This document shows positions 34,421 to 43,820 of a stretch of 64,000 bases of DNA, piece by piece. Within the stretch, counting starts at the first letter, position 1. Each line of letters starts with the position of its first letter. Origin of the DNA: Enhygromyxa salina (GTDB lineage Bacteria; Myxococcota_A; Polyangia; Nannocystales; Nannocystaceae). Below the pieces are notes generated by a model, which worked only from the letters and a program-made list of their open reading frames with translations, ran no database searches and was not told the DNA's origin. Location: contig NZ_PVNK01000033.1 of NCBI RefSeq assembly GCF_002994615.1, positions 1 through 64,000 of the forward strand, written 5' to 3'. The position numbers were made by a program, and so were the translations under genes.

Positions 34421-36088
34421 ATGTTCGACCGAACCAAACACAACAGCAAAACCAACCTCCTGTCGGCCATGGGGCTCGTCCCGCTCTTGGCCGCCTGCAC
34501 CCCCGACGCAAACGACCAAACCCTCCGCGGCGCCGATGTCCTCGAGCCCCACATGGGCGACGAGGTCTTTCACGTCGGCATCCACGTGTTCACGGCGGAA
34601 GACAGCCCAGAGCAGGTCACTCAAAAAGCGCGAACCATCAAGCAGATGGTGCTCAACTCGCCCAACGCGTCGACTTGCTTCGAGGGACCGGCAGGGCGGG
34701 CCCAGCTTGCCATCCAGACCGAGTTCACTGCGCTGGAGTACGCGGAGGATCCCGTGGCGAGCGTCGAGGCCCTCGACCAGCGCCTCGACGCGCTGTTCGC
34801 CGAGGGCATCGCGGTCCACTTGCTGCTTCCGTTCCACTACATCACACCCCACGTCCTGAACAAGCAATGGCCACAAGTCGACTGGGCCGCAGCCAGTCAG
34901 TGGTCCAACAAGTCCTACTTCGCGCCCATGAAGCCCTGCGCGGACGAGTGGACCGACGGTGTTCAGTGCCCCTACGACGTGATCTTCCAGGGTTTCCAGC
35001 AGCCGGTGATCGCTCACCTCGTCGAGACTGGTCGCGCGGACAAACTCGCGGTCATCTATGTCGGCAACGAGTTCGGCTATGACCCGAACACCGACCCCGA
35101 AGACATTCCTGGTTCCGAGGCCGAGTGGGGCGGCGGCGCGAACTGGAAGGTCGCGCGCGCCGAAGCCCTGTCCTGGACTGCGCGACGGGCTCTCGACACG
35201 GCCCGCGACGCCGCCGACGGCCACGTCCGTGTTGGCCTGAAGTTCGTCGACGTTCAGAGCCCACACACTGGATGGACACCATACACGCCGGGCTCGGACC
35301 AACTATCCCACATCGTCCACGACGTCATGGGCCCGGGGGGGGATGTGTTTGGCTACGACGCGTATATCAGCGATACCGGCTACGACTCCAAAAACTACAC
35401 GCGGCTGAAAGAATACTTCGACTACTTCCCCGATGGTCGGTTCGAGATCGCAGAGTTCGGAAGGCAGTGTGTCGGCGCGCCCGGCTCCTTGAGCGTTCAC
35501 GAGCGCACGAGTGTCGCCGATGTCACGGGCACCGTCGCCAAGTGGTGGCCAACTCGCGGCATCAACATGTTCGGCTTCAACGTCACCGGCATCGAGGACG
35601 GATGCTACTCGCTGGTCGAGATCCGCGAACATCCGGGCAACGGCCACGCGCACGGCCACGGCAACGGCAACGGCAACAGCCACGGCCCCGACATTATCAA
35701 GACCCTCCCGGGCGCGAACAACCAAGCGCGCGGCCTGTGGGAACAATTCCAAGCGGCGACGGGAACCAGCGACCCCTGGCCCTGCGCGGACGGGCAAGTG
35801 GACGACCCGGTGATCGAGCCTGAGCCGTGCACGCCCACGGTCGACTCCGTCAGCCCGCTGACGGCGAGCCTGAACCAAAACCAGGTCTTCACCGTCCACG
35901 GCTCGTGTCTGCCGAACACGCTCGCCGCTTGGATCGCAGACTGCGACGAGCTCATGATCCTGGACACAGACACGGACATCGCGCAGTTCTCCTGCACGCC
36001 GAAGTGGACCTCCGGCACGAAGTCTGGGCTCGTCAAAGACGAACCGGGCGGGACGGTCCTCGCGGCCTTCGAACTCGACGTCCAGTAG
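34421..36088 (+). CDS. Putative clan GH-A-like glycosidase lipoprotein
   Basis: A 555 aa lipoprotein (LLAAC, Cys 26) with a GGAG site 6 nt upstream of the ATG. The main domain (about 40-400) has a (beta/alpha)8 pattern. A VIYVGNEFGYD segment has the Asn-Glu typical of the acid/base in clan GH-A, and FEIAEFGRQC has a possible nucleophile Glu. A His/Gly/Asn-rich linker (NGHAHGHGNGNGNSHG) leads to a C-terminal Ig-like / IPT-TIG domain (VDSVSPLTASLNQNQVFTV). Family membership is inferred from motif spacing and is not certain. It would act outside the cell on a polysaccharide. The ATG is chosen for the lipoprotein signal; the open frame extends further upstream by chance. Confidence 0.72.
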   Translation: MFDRTKHNSKTNLLSAMGLVPLLAACTPDANDQTLRGADVLEPHMGDEVFHVGIHVFTAEDSPEQVTQKARTIKQMVLNSPNASTCFEGPAGRAQLAIQTEFTALEYAEDPVASVEALDQRLDALFAEGIAVHLLLPFHYITPHVLNKQWPQVDWAAASQWSNKSYFAPMKPCADEWTDGVQCPYDVIFQGFQQPVIAHLVETGRADKLAVIYVGNEFGYDPNTDPEDIPGSEAEWGGGANWKVARAEALSWTARRALDTARDAADGHVRVGLKFVDVQSPHTGWTPYTPGSDQLSHIVHDVMGPGGDVFGYDAYISDTGYDSKNYTRLKEYFDYFPDGRFEIAEFGRQCVGAPGSLSVHERTSVADVTGTVAKWWPTRGINMFGFNVTGIEDGCYSLVEIREHPGNGHAHGHGNGNGNSHGPDIIKTLPGANNQARGLWEQFQAATGTSDPWPCADGQVDDPVIEPEPCTPTVDSVSPLTASLNQNQVFTVHGSCLPNTLAAWIADCDELMILDTDTDIAQFSCTPKWTSGTKSGLVKDEPGGTVLAAFELDVQ

Positions 36089-36113
36089 CGAATGCTGGGC
36101 GCATACCTCAATG

Positions 36114-36143
36114 GTGCGAGGGGTCCGACTGGACCCCTCGCAC
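36114..36143. terminator. Strong hairpin terminator
   Basis: A 13-bp perfect stem (36114-36126 with 36131-36143, core GAGGGGTCC) and a 4-nt loop, followed by TGCGTCTTTT. It lies 26 bp after the glycosidase-like gene stop. This is a clear intrinsic-type terminator for the gene. Confidence 0.75.
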
Positions 36144-36356
36144 TGCGTCTTTTCCGCGTTGGCCGTGGTCGCCGACATGCCCGTGCCCTGTGTGGTGTGG
36201 AAGAGCTGCTCGGCCGATGGCTGTGCGCCCAGGCGGGGTGGGTCCACGGACGCGTCCATGGGGATCGTGGTTCTCCTGCTCGCGGTTGGTCACCGACGGC
36301 GCCCGCGGAAGCGTGTTTGACCCTGGAGGCTGGCTCGACTGAGCGGGGGTGGCGGG

Positions 36357-39300
36357 TCAGCGTTGCTGGCTCCGACCTCGCAGCCATCGTCCAACGTCGG
36401 CCTCGCGCGGGTCTTTGTGTTCGCGATAGCCGTCGCGGGCCTGCGTGGCGAGCTTGCGGGCCCTAGCCTCGTGTCCCGGCAGCTCGACGAGCGTCTGCGC
36501 GAGCAGGAAGCGACAGGTGGCGAGAGTGAGGGGGTCGTCCGCGTTTGTGAGCAAGTCTAGCGCGCGCTGCAGCGACTCCCGTGCGAGTTCGGGCGAACCG
36601 AGTTCTCCCTTCGCTCGACCGACACACATAAGCGCAGCCGCGAGATTGCCGGGATCATCATTCCCTGAAACGGCAAAAATCGACTGAGCCTGTTCACAAG
36701 TCGCCAGGGAGGCATCCCAGGCCTCGCGTTCAAGCTCGATCTCCGCACGAACCAGCAGGCCGCGACCGTACTGCGGGTGCTCGGTACCCGGAGAGGCCGC
36801 CCAGATCTCCAGCGCGCGATCGATCGAGCCTTGAGCCTCGTTCAGGTCACCTCGCTTGCGCTGAATCTCGGAAAGCGGCAGCAGCGGGAAGCCGACCTCG
36901 GGGTGGGTCGGCCCGTGCTTGCTCTCGGCGATCTCAAGCGCGCGCGCGCAGTGCTTGAGCGCGAGTTCGTCGGCACCGACGTCCTCGTGGATGATGCACA
37001 GCGCCGAGTGACCCGCGGCGACCGTCGGGTTGTCGGCCTCAAGGTGAGCTTCCCAGGTCTCGATGGCCTGGTTGATCAAGCTGATGGCGCGATCGTATTC
37101 GTGAGCGCGAGCGTGGATGATGCCGAGGCTGTAGCGGGTGTTTGCTACCGCAGGGTGGTCGGGCCCGTAGACTTCCGTCCCAATCTCGAGGGCCCGCTCG
37201 GTCACCTCGATGGCCCTCGCGTACTTGCCCATCTTGCGGAGCGTGGCACCGATACTGCTTAGGGTTGAAGCGACGGCGGGGTGGACGGGGCCGAGGTTGG
37301 CCTCGAACACGGTCAGTGCCTGCTCGTGCATCGCGAGGGCCCGCGGATAATCGCCCGCCGACTCGTAGTCGCCTGCGAGAGAGGTGACGTAGCGCGCGAC
37401 ATCGGGGTGGGCAGATCCGAATGCGTCTTCGAATATCTTCAGCCCGCGGGTCTTAAGCTCGATCGCGCGGGTTAGGTCGCCGCTTTGAGCGTAGGCCCGG
37501 CCAAGATGAAGTAGCGACTCAGCGACCTCGGGGTGGGTCGGACCAACTCGCCGCTCCGTGGCCTCAAGGACCTCTGTAAAAATTTCGATTGCCTTTTGAT
37601 TGTCCTGGTTGCGACCGTGGATGACCCCGAGCACGCTGTGGAGCTGAAGACGGCGGATATCGTCCGCCGGTGTCTGGGCCCGGTCTAGGAGCGCGACGCC
37701 AGCGTTGTGCCAGTGCAGGGTTTCCTTGGTCCGCGCACCACTGACCCCGATGGCGTGGGCAAGCGCGTGAGTCGAGATGACCGCGACGTCGTCGGCGTTC
37801 GACGAGAGGGCGGCGAAGTAGGCGGCCTCGAGGTGTTTCTCCGCGAATTCGTAGTTGCCCATCTGCGCGTGCAGGCTTCCGAGCAAGTACAGTGTCTCCG
37901 CCTGCAGCGGCAGCCAGCCCAGCGCGTTGGCTTCTGGCTCGACCTGCTCGGTGATCTCAAGCGCTTCGGCGTAGTGGCCCGCTGCCCGCAAGGCCGCGGC
38001 CCGGCCCAACTCCGTTCGGATGGCGAGGATCTCATCCCACTCGTCCTCCGTGGTCATCGGTCGTGCGAGCAATTTCGCCTCGTCCTGGCACAGCGACACA
38101 TCGGGTAGGCGTTGAAACGTCTGACCTGCTCCGCGGACGGTCCCGGGCTCTGCACCCAGCTTGGTGTAGATCTTCACGAATGAGTCGAAGGTCAGTCGTT
38201 GCTCTGCCAGGCAGTCTCGAGCCCGGGTCGCAAGGTCGGCATCCCACGTTTCATCGATAGACTCGGCACGGCACGTCGCCTCAGTCGCGCGCCTCCAGTG
38301 GGTGCTGAACTCACGCGCGTTGGTGACCATGGTCTCCACGGTCTCACTCGCGTAGATGACCTCGCTGGAGAGGATCGACTCGGATAGACTCCGCTCAATG
38401 GCCTCATTCCAGCTTTCGTCGATCGCGGCGGCCTCGGCCTCGCAGGCGGCGGCGGCCTCGGCGTGGGCCGCCCGTTTCTCGATGGTGAGCGCGCCAGCGA
38501 CGAACGCGAACAGCACACCGGCGCCAAGGAGCCAACGCCGCGGACGTGGGTCGTTGTCGAGCGCCGCAGATAACTCGCGCAGGCTCGCATGGCGGTGATC
38601 AGGCACCTTTGCCAGGCCACGCAGGACGACCTTTCCGAGCCACCGGGGGACGGACACACGCGAGGGCGGGGGCGCGATCGCCATAGTTGTAGTTGCCGTG
38701 CCGACGTCGACGTAGGTGTCGGCGGACAAGGGCATAATCCCGTAGAGCGCGCGCCACAGAGCGACGCAGACGGAGTACTGGTCGGAGCGCTCGTCGCCGG
38801 AGAAGCCTAGGGACAGTTCCGGGGCCATGTACCCCGGGGTTCCGACAGGCCGAGTGGAACCCCGATTGCCGCCGGGTTGGCGATTGCCCGTGTCGCTGGC
38901 GAGTTCGTCCGCGTCCCGTGCCCGCGCTAGGCCAAAGTCGAGCACGCGGACTCGGTCGCGCCCGATCATCACGTTGGATGGCTTGAAGTCACGGTGTAAG
39001 ATCCCGCGGACGTGAGCCGCGATCAGCCCATCGATCGCCTGTTTAAACACGTCGACGACCTCGCGCCAGGATCGCTCGGTCTCCTGCAGCCACTGGCTCA
39101 TGGTCTGGCCCTCGATGAACTCCATCGCAATCCAGACCCGGCCCTTCCAAGTACCGACCTCGTAGACCGAAACAATATTCGGATGGTTGAATTGTGCGAG
39201 CGTCTGGGCCTCCTCAAGGATCTTCGAACGCGACGCATGGTCGAGATCCCCGTGGAGCATCTTGATCGCTACGTTGCGATTGAGCTGTGTGTCGCGGGCC

Positions 39301-39443
39301 AAGAACACGACTCCCATTCCCCCTTCACCGATTGTGGAGATAACGACAAAGTGATCGATGGTCGTCCCGGGCTTGAGAGTATCCAAGCTCGATTGGCCAG
39401 CACGAGGAAGCGTCGCTGCGTTGGTCGTTCGTTCGTCATTCAT
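36357..39443 (-). CDS. Transmembrane Ser/Thr protein kinase with TPR sensor domain
   Basis: A 1028 aa kinase of the PknB/PKN type. It has P-loop GEGGMG (39-44), K61, HRDFKPSN (150-157), DFG (169-171) and GTPGYMAPE, all intact. One transmembrane helix (about 304-320, LLGAGVLFAFVAGALTI) separates it from a large C-terminal part made of tetratricopeptide repeats, with the kinesin-light-chain type motif (PTHPEVAESLLHLGRAYA, PDHPAVANTRYSLGIIHA). This design is common in Nannocystineae. Its trigger and substrates are unknown. It is divergent from the sigma-transposase-like gene, with 183 bp between starts. Confidence 0.93.
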   Translation of the reverse strand: MNDERTTNAATLPRAGQSSLDTLKPGTTIDHFVVISTIGEGGMGVVFLARDTQLNRNVAIKMLHGDLDHASRSKILEEAQTLAQFNHPNIVSVYEVGTWKGRVWIAMEFIEGQTMSQWLQETERSWREVVDVFKQAIDGLIAAHVRGILHRDFKPSNVMIGRDRVRVLDFGLARARDADELASDTGNRQPGGNRGSTRPVGTPGYMAPELSLGFSGDERSDQYSVCVALWRALYGIMPLSADTYVDVGTATTTMAIAPPPSRVSVPRWLGKVVLRGLAKVPDHRHASLRELSAALDNDPRPRRWLLGAGVLFAFVAGALTIEKRAAHAEAAAACEAEAAAIDESWNEAIERSLSESILSSEVIYASETVETMVTNAREFSTHWRRATEATCRAESIDETWDADLATRARDCLAEQRLTFDSFVKIYTKLGAEPGTVRGAGQTFQRLPDVSLCQDEAKLLARPMTTEDEWDEILAIRTELGRAAALRAAGHYAEALEITEQVEPEANALGWLPLQAETLYLLGSLHAQMGNYEFAEKHLEAAYFAALSSNADDVAVISTHALAHAIGVSGARTKETLHWHNAGVALLDRAQTPADDIRRLQLHSVLGVIHGRNQDNQKAIEIFTEVLEATERRVGPTHPEVAESLLHLGRAYAQSGDLTRAIELKTRGLKIFEDAFGSAHPDVARYVTSLAGDYESAGDYPRALAMHEQALTVFEANLGPVHPAVASTLSSIGATLRKMGKYARAIEVTERALEIGTEVYGPDHPAVANTRYSLGIIHARAHEYDRAISLINQAIETWEAHLEADNPTVAAGHSALCIIHEDVGADELALKHCARALEIAESKHGPTHPEVGFPLLPLSEIQRKRGDLNEAQGSIDRALEIWAASPGTEHPQYGRGLLVRAEIELEREAWDASLATCEQAQSIFAVSGNDDPGNLAAALMCVGRAKGELGSPELARESLQRALDLLTNADDPLTLATCRFLLAQTLVELPGHEARARKLATQARDGYREHKDPREADVGRWLRGRSQQR

Positions 39444-39626
39444 GTTGGCATCCTCCAGGAGCGTGGATCAGCTCGCACGTGGCGGAGTCGCCCTTGGATA
39501 TGACGGACGGCAGTCGAGATCTGCGACGACATAGCGCCGATTCTCACCAATAAAATTTCGGGTTGATCGGTAGTTTGGTGCCTGGCTAGCACGGGACACG
39601 GGCTGGGTGTAGACTCGACGGGTCGC

Positions 39627-41066
39627 ATGGAGTTGTCAGAGCATGATCTCATCACCGCCGTCGAGAGGGCGCGAGCGCATGTTGAGCGGGCACGGATTTT
39701 GTTGGGAGAACTGCGTTCCAGCGGGGAAGATGGCGATTATCTCGACGAGATCGAGCGCGTGTTGAAGCGCAATCTGTCTGCGGCATTACGACTTGCGCAG
39801 ACAAATCACTTGGCCTCGCTTGAGGTCATCCTCCTGGCCGCGGATCGCGCACGCCGCGAGGCTTTGCACGCGGCGACGATCGTTCACGGTCGCCGGTTGG
39901 CGAGCTTCGCAGATCGCAAGGCAGGCTCCTACGACGAGGCCCTGTCCGCGACCTGGTCGATCGTCTATGAGGCGATCTTGACCTGGAGCGCTTCCGGCTC
40001 GTTCGAGGCCTGGTTCAAGCAGATCCTTAGGCACGAGGCCTACGAGTTCGACCGTCGCAGGGGGCGGCAGAAGCGGTGGGAGGAGCGTTACGAGAGCGAG
40101 CGAGCACTGCGCGGGGAGCCCCACGCGACGCCAATGACCGGGACGACCCGTCAGGGTCAGCGCCTTTCGCTGCAAGCCTTTGTCGATTCACTCGGTGCCA
40201 TCGATCGTGACCTGTGGGTTCGGGGGATGGAGCTTGAGATGCAAAAGCTCGATCGAGAGGATATCTACGCGGCGCTAGCCTGCGACCACAGTCTGAGTCA
40301 AGACGCCATCAAGGGCCGCCTAGTCCGCCTCAGGCGGCAGTGTCGACGCTTAGTGGGGACCCACGAAGGTATGGCTGACCTGGTTGCGCTGTGGCTCGGG
40401 AGCGAGCGACAGGGCGACGAGTTCGTCATCGTCGCCGCGGGCATCACTGTCAACGACTTCAAGAAGCAGCTCATGTTTCGCCGTGTGAGTGAGGTCGGCC
40501 GTTCCGCCTTCGGTCGTCTATTAGAGACCCTGATCGAGCGAAATCTGCCTCGAGACCGCAAGCTGCTCGTGGTCACGGACCGCAGTCCAGGAGTGGTCAA
40601 GGCCCTGCAAATTCATCTGGGCGCCGACGCCGTCATCCAACCTTGCTTGACTGCACTCACTCGCGCAGTCGTCGACATCCTCCCCGAGGCCCGGCGCGGC
40701 TCGTTCACGACCAAGATCCTGCGTGCGTACAGGCGCCAGGACCTCGCTCATGCGCAGTCTGAGCTCGAAGCGCTTGTCGCTCGACTTGAGCCGATCAGCC
40801 CGCCAGCCGCAGAATTGCTCTCGCGCGAGCTAGCTAGGTCACTCACGACGAAGCGCTTCCAACTTCCCACAAGCCTTGAGGATCAGCTCAGCCACGTGCG
40901 CTTCATCGCCAACGAGTCGGGGCACGGGCAGGTCAGTGGCAACTGGCTCGCGGGGTTGTTCTCGAACTTGCGTAGTCGTCGAAGTCAGGAGTACCGCAAG
41001 GTCGCGCTCGCACGGCTAGCAGACGAACTCAACACTATCAGGCGCGACGACGAGGCTGCGGCTTAA
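39627..41066 (+). CDS. Sigma-factor-like protein fused to a degenerate IS256-type transposase domain
   Basis: A 479 aa protein of unusual make-up. The N-terminus (about 85-245) resembles an ECF sigma factor: EALSATWSIVYEAILTWSAS, then FEAWFKQILRHEAYEFDRRR, then a HTH (LACDHSLSQDAIKGRLVRL). The C-terminus (about 265-460) aligns by eye with the IS256/Mutator transposase core: an AAGITVND... strand, ERNLPRDRKLLVVTDRSPG (second Asp, 318), the Q338-x-C340 block, and a last segment ending ANESGHG (possible Glu 430). The first catalytic Asp and the usual Arg/His after the Q block seem missing, so it is probably not an active transposase. It would act in the cytoplasm on DNA or RNA polymerase. Confidence 0.7.
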   Translation: MELSEHDLITAVERARAHVERARILLGELRSSGEDGDYLDEIERVLKRNLSAALRLAQTNHLASLEVILLAADRARREALHAATIVHGRRLASFADRKAGSYDEALSATWSIVYEAILTWSASGSFEAWFKQILRHEAYEFDRRRGRQKRWEERYESERALRGEPHATPMTGTTRQGQRLSLQAFVDSLGAIDRDLWVRGMELEMQKLDREDIYAALACDHSLSQDAIKGRLVRLRRQCRRLVGTHEGMADLVALWLGSERQGDEFVIVAAGITVNDFKKQLMFRRVSEVGRSAFGRLLETLIERNLPRDRKLLVVTDRSPGVVKALQIHLGADAVIQPCLTALTRAVVDILPEARRGSFTTKILRAYRRQDLAHAQSELEALVARLEPISPPAAELLSRELARSLTTKRFQLPTSLEDQLSHVRFIANESGHGQVSGNWLAGLFSNLRSRRSQEYRKVALARLADELNTIRRDDEAAA

Positions 41067-41770
41067 CCAAAACCAGTGAGAGCTCCTGCGTCGACGAGCT
41101 CTTCGTGCACACGCGTTGTGAGTTCCGTGGCGCAAAATGCGTCTACCTGGGAACAAGACACGATGAACGTCATGTCCCGCGTGGCTAGCGCCGCCGATAA
41201 CGTGTTCCATTTCGGTCGGGGGTACCTCTACAGTACATGAGCGCTCATCTCATCTCAACCCAAGCGGGTCTAACGTGTGCGGTTGTCGCACTGTTGGTAG
41301 CTGCGGCGCTCACCTGCACGTTCAGCTGCAACCGAGTAATCCCTTGAGTTGGTACGGATCCTCCATGCCGATCCATTTTGAGGAGGGCGGGGTGCTCGGT
41401 GGAGGAGCGTGCGTGACGAGCGACAACCAGGCACCGCTCTGACAGACTCATTCTCCCACTGAGCGGCGCAGGGCGCGAGGGCTTTTGCTCCCTGCGAGCC
41501 GGTGCGGGAGCCCACTTTGGTCGGCCTCACTGTGAGCATCGAGGAGGTCAGGACCGTCCGAGTTCGAAGTCGGTCGACGTGGGGCTCCTCAGCTGTCTCA
41601 CCCTTGTTGGCATGGGGCGGAGTGCTGCGAGTGTGCTGTGACCCTGCACCTACCCGCTCCCCACCCCGGAACCCCACGGCACCAAACGGCACGAGAAACC
41701 CAAACAATTCCAACGGGATGCGTGCCAAGTCCGCGCCATCATTACGGTTCTTCGCACCCCGTCGAAGACC
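41067..41770. other. Mostly empty intergenic region at the right side of the island
   Basis: About 700 bp with one tiny possible gene (41237-41347) and otherwise no coding signal. It ends at the inverted-repeat element that starts at 41771. Confidence 0.4.
41237..41347 (+). CDS. Possible 36-residue hydrophobic peptide
   Basis: An ATG frame codes for a peptide with a hydrophobic core (CAVVALLVAAALTC) and a C-terminal Cys-Asn (TFSCN) that resembles a small entericidin-like lipoprotein. No clear ribosome binding site. Too short to be sure. Confidence 0.3.
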   Translation: MSAHLISTQAGLTCAVVALLVAAALTCTFSCNRVIP

Positions 41771-42050
41771 CTAGCAGCCCGTGGTGCAATGCCTCGTGTC
41801 GCCTCGCGCCGGAATTTGCGCCAAGGGCGCGAAGCCAAAACGCCGCTGTACCGGGCATACTGCAAGTTTTGGCGACAAAGCCCTCGGCGAAAAGGCCAAG
41901 CAATGCCTCGTGTCGCCTCGCGCCGGAATTTGCGCCGAGGGCGCGAAGCCAAAACGCCGCTGTACCGGGCGTACTGCAAGTTTTGGCGACAAAGCCCTCG
42001 GCGAAAAGGCCAAGCGAGGCGGCGCGAGGCATTGCACCCCGGGCTGCTAG
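41771..42050. repeat. CTAGCAGCC inverted-repeat element, copy B with tandem duplication
   Basis: A 280-bp element bounded by a 26-bp terminal inverted repeat with one mismatch (from CTAGCAGCCC at 41771 to GGGCTGCTAG ending at 42050). It contains a 114-bp tandem duplication (41787-41900 and 41901-42014, two differences). The core is the same as in copies A1 and A2. Its end supplies the TAG stop codon of the LRR gene at 42047-42049. Confidence 0.8.
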
Positions 42051-42802
42051 GCGATGATCGACAACCCCTTGGCCTTCGCCAGTTCCTCCTTGCGCTCTTT
42101 GGCCACCTTCGTACCCTGAAGATAGATTGTCAGCTTCTGGCAATCCATGAAGGCGTCAGGGATGTCCTCGACCGCGGAGTTGCTCAGGTTGAGGTAGCGG
42201 AGCTTCGTGCACCGGACCAGATCCGCCGGAACCGTGGTCAGAGCCGACTCGGCGCAATTGAGGATGTGGAGCTCGGTCAGGGCCCCGAGCCCCTCGGGGA
42301 GCGCGGTGATCGGAGCCGCAAGCTGAAGCTCCTTCAAGCGGACGAGCTGCAAGACCGTTGCCGGTAGCGCGATCGCCTCCGTCGACTTCACCAGCAGGAC
42401 CTCGAGGTTGACCAGCGCCCCCAGGCTGTCGGGGAGCGGGCCTTCGGAGCTCCAGGTGATCTCGAGGGTGTTGAGGTTGACGATCGTCGGGATCTCCGCG
42501 GTGACCTGCCCCAGCGGTCCCGACATGAGGTGCAGGCGCTCGAGCGCGGGCAGCTCGGCGAGCACCGCCGGGATGGACTCGAAGCGGTTGCTGTTCAAGG
42601 TCAGCACCTTCAGCTTGCTCAGAGATTTGAAGGCGGCCGGGAGCTCGCGGAGCTGGTTCGACCCGAGGTCGAGCTCCTCGAGGTTCACGAGCTCGGTGAG
42701 CTCCTCGGGGACCTCCGTCAGCGACTTGAAGCGGAGGTCCAGCCGCTCCACGGCAGCGCGGCTCTTCGGCGACTTGGGGATCTTCTTGGCGATACGTGGC
42801 AT
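42047..42802 (-). CDS. Leucine-rich repeat protein
   Basis: A 251 aa cytoplasmic-type protein without a signal peptide. It has about nine LRRs of the bacterial plant-like type (LVNLEELDLGSNQLRELP, LSKLKVLTLNSNRFESIP, LVRLKELQLAAPITALP). A basic N-terminus (MPRIAKKIPKSPKSR) precedes them. A protein-binding role is the usual one. The start at 42802 has an AGAG site upstream. The stop codon is part of the adjacent repeat element. Confidence 0.85.
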   Translation of the reverse strand: MPRIAKKIPKSPKSRAAVERLDLRFKSLTEVPEELTELVNLEELDLGSNQLRELPAAFKSLSKLKVLTLNSNRFESIPAVLAELPALERLHLMSGPLGQVTAEIPTIVNLNTLEITWSSEGPLPDSLGALVNLEVLLVKSTEAIALPATVLQLVRLKELQLAAPITALPEGLGALTELHILNCAESALTTVPADLVRCTKLRYLNLSNSAVEDIPDAFMDCQKLTIYLQGTKVAKERKEELAKAKGLSIIA

Positions 42803-42866
42803 TTCTCTACTCTTCGCTGATGATGAAGTGCGTGAACATTGCCCCTGACTGCCGGACGCCCGCATT

Positions 42867-43673
42867 CTAAAACCGAAGCGCGATCCCGCCCCCGAACGGC
42901 GACGGTCCGCCCCCCGGCCCAAGCACGAGGCGTGGCTTTCCGCGGCGATCGTGAACCAGCAGCGTCGGCCCACGCCGCACCACTGAGCCGAGCGCGCTCT
43001 TCCTCATGTTGATGCCTTTGCTGAGCAACGGCAGACCGATAGCGAACGAGACTACGGCACCGGGCACGCTGACAAAAGCCAGGTAGAGCGCGTCCGACTC
43101 GCCCAGCGCGACCCCGGCCCCAACAAGCCCGGTGATGAACCCAATCCCGAGGAGGAACACGCCAGCAGTCATCACCGCCTTGCCTTGTTCGTACTCCGCC
43201 CGATTGAGGATCGGCCGCTTTCCGATCTCGGATGACTTCACTTCCGGACCGGGCTTCGGCGCTTCTCCGCCGTTGAGCATCGCCACGCTGTGAACCTCCT
43301 CCCGAGCGACCTGACGCGCGATCCCGTCGCTCCCAAGGATCACGACCGACGTGTCGTCGACGCTCTGCAACTGGCCATAGACAAAGATACCGTCCACGCG
43401 CTGGACGTCGACCTGCTCCCCGAGCATCAGCTGCCACCCGGCGGTCGTTCGGTCGTTCGGGGCCAGGGTCGGCGCGGGAGCGGGGGCATCCGGCGTAGGC
43501 GGGTCGAACGCAGGGGAGTCGGCCAGTGACGGCGCGGTCCTCAGCTCGGGCGCGGCGTCTGGCGGCGCGGCCGATACATCTGGCGGCGCGGCCAACACAT
43601 CGAGAGGCACCAGTGAGAGCGTGAACGCGACAACCGTCGCACTCGTGAGTAGCCGAAGAACGAAGCGTCGCAT
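42867..43673 (-). CDS. Secreted/membrane protein with Pro-Ala-rich N-terminus
   Basis: A 268 aa protein with a signal peptide (MRRFVLRLLTSATVVAFTL to about residue 28) and a Pro/Ala/Asp-rich stretch. A beta-like domain (GEQVDVQRVDGIFVYGQLQ, VVILGSDGIARQV) follows that resembles a small SH3-like or Sm-like barrel. Two hydrophobic helices (VFLLGIGFITGLVGAGVAL, VSVPGAVVSFAIGLPLL) and a basic C-terminus end the protein. This layout recurs in myxobacterial hypothetical membrane proteins. No function can be given. Start at 43673 is chosen for the signal peptide. Confidence 0.7.
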   Translation of the reverse strand: MRRFVLRLLTSATVVAFTLSLVPLDVLAAPPDVSAAPPDAAPELRTAPSLADSPAFDPPTPDAPAPAPTLAPNDRTTAGWQLMLGEQVDVQRVDGIFVYGQLQSVDDTSVVILGSDGIARQVAREEVHSVAMLNGGEAPKPGPEVKSSEIGKRPILNRAEYEQGKAVMTAGVFLLGIGFITGLVGAGVALGESDALYLAFVSVPGAVVSFAIGLPLLSKGINMRKSALGSVVRRGPTLLVHDRRGKPRLVLGPGGGPSPFGGGIALRF

Positions 43674-43820
43674 CGTGTCGATTGTCGGATCGCGCGCCGC
43701 GAAAGCCAAGCGCAAACGACGCAGATTGAGTTCGTGCCTCGACAGCTGTGGTCTCGCGCACAACCGGCACACCTTTGGCTCGCATGCGGTCATGCGGGGG
43801 TTTTCACGATGACCCCGCGC

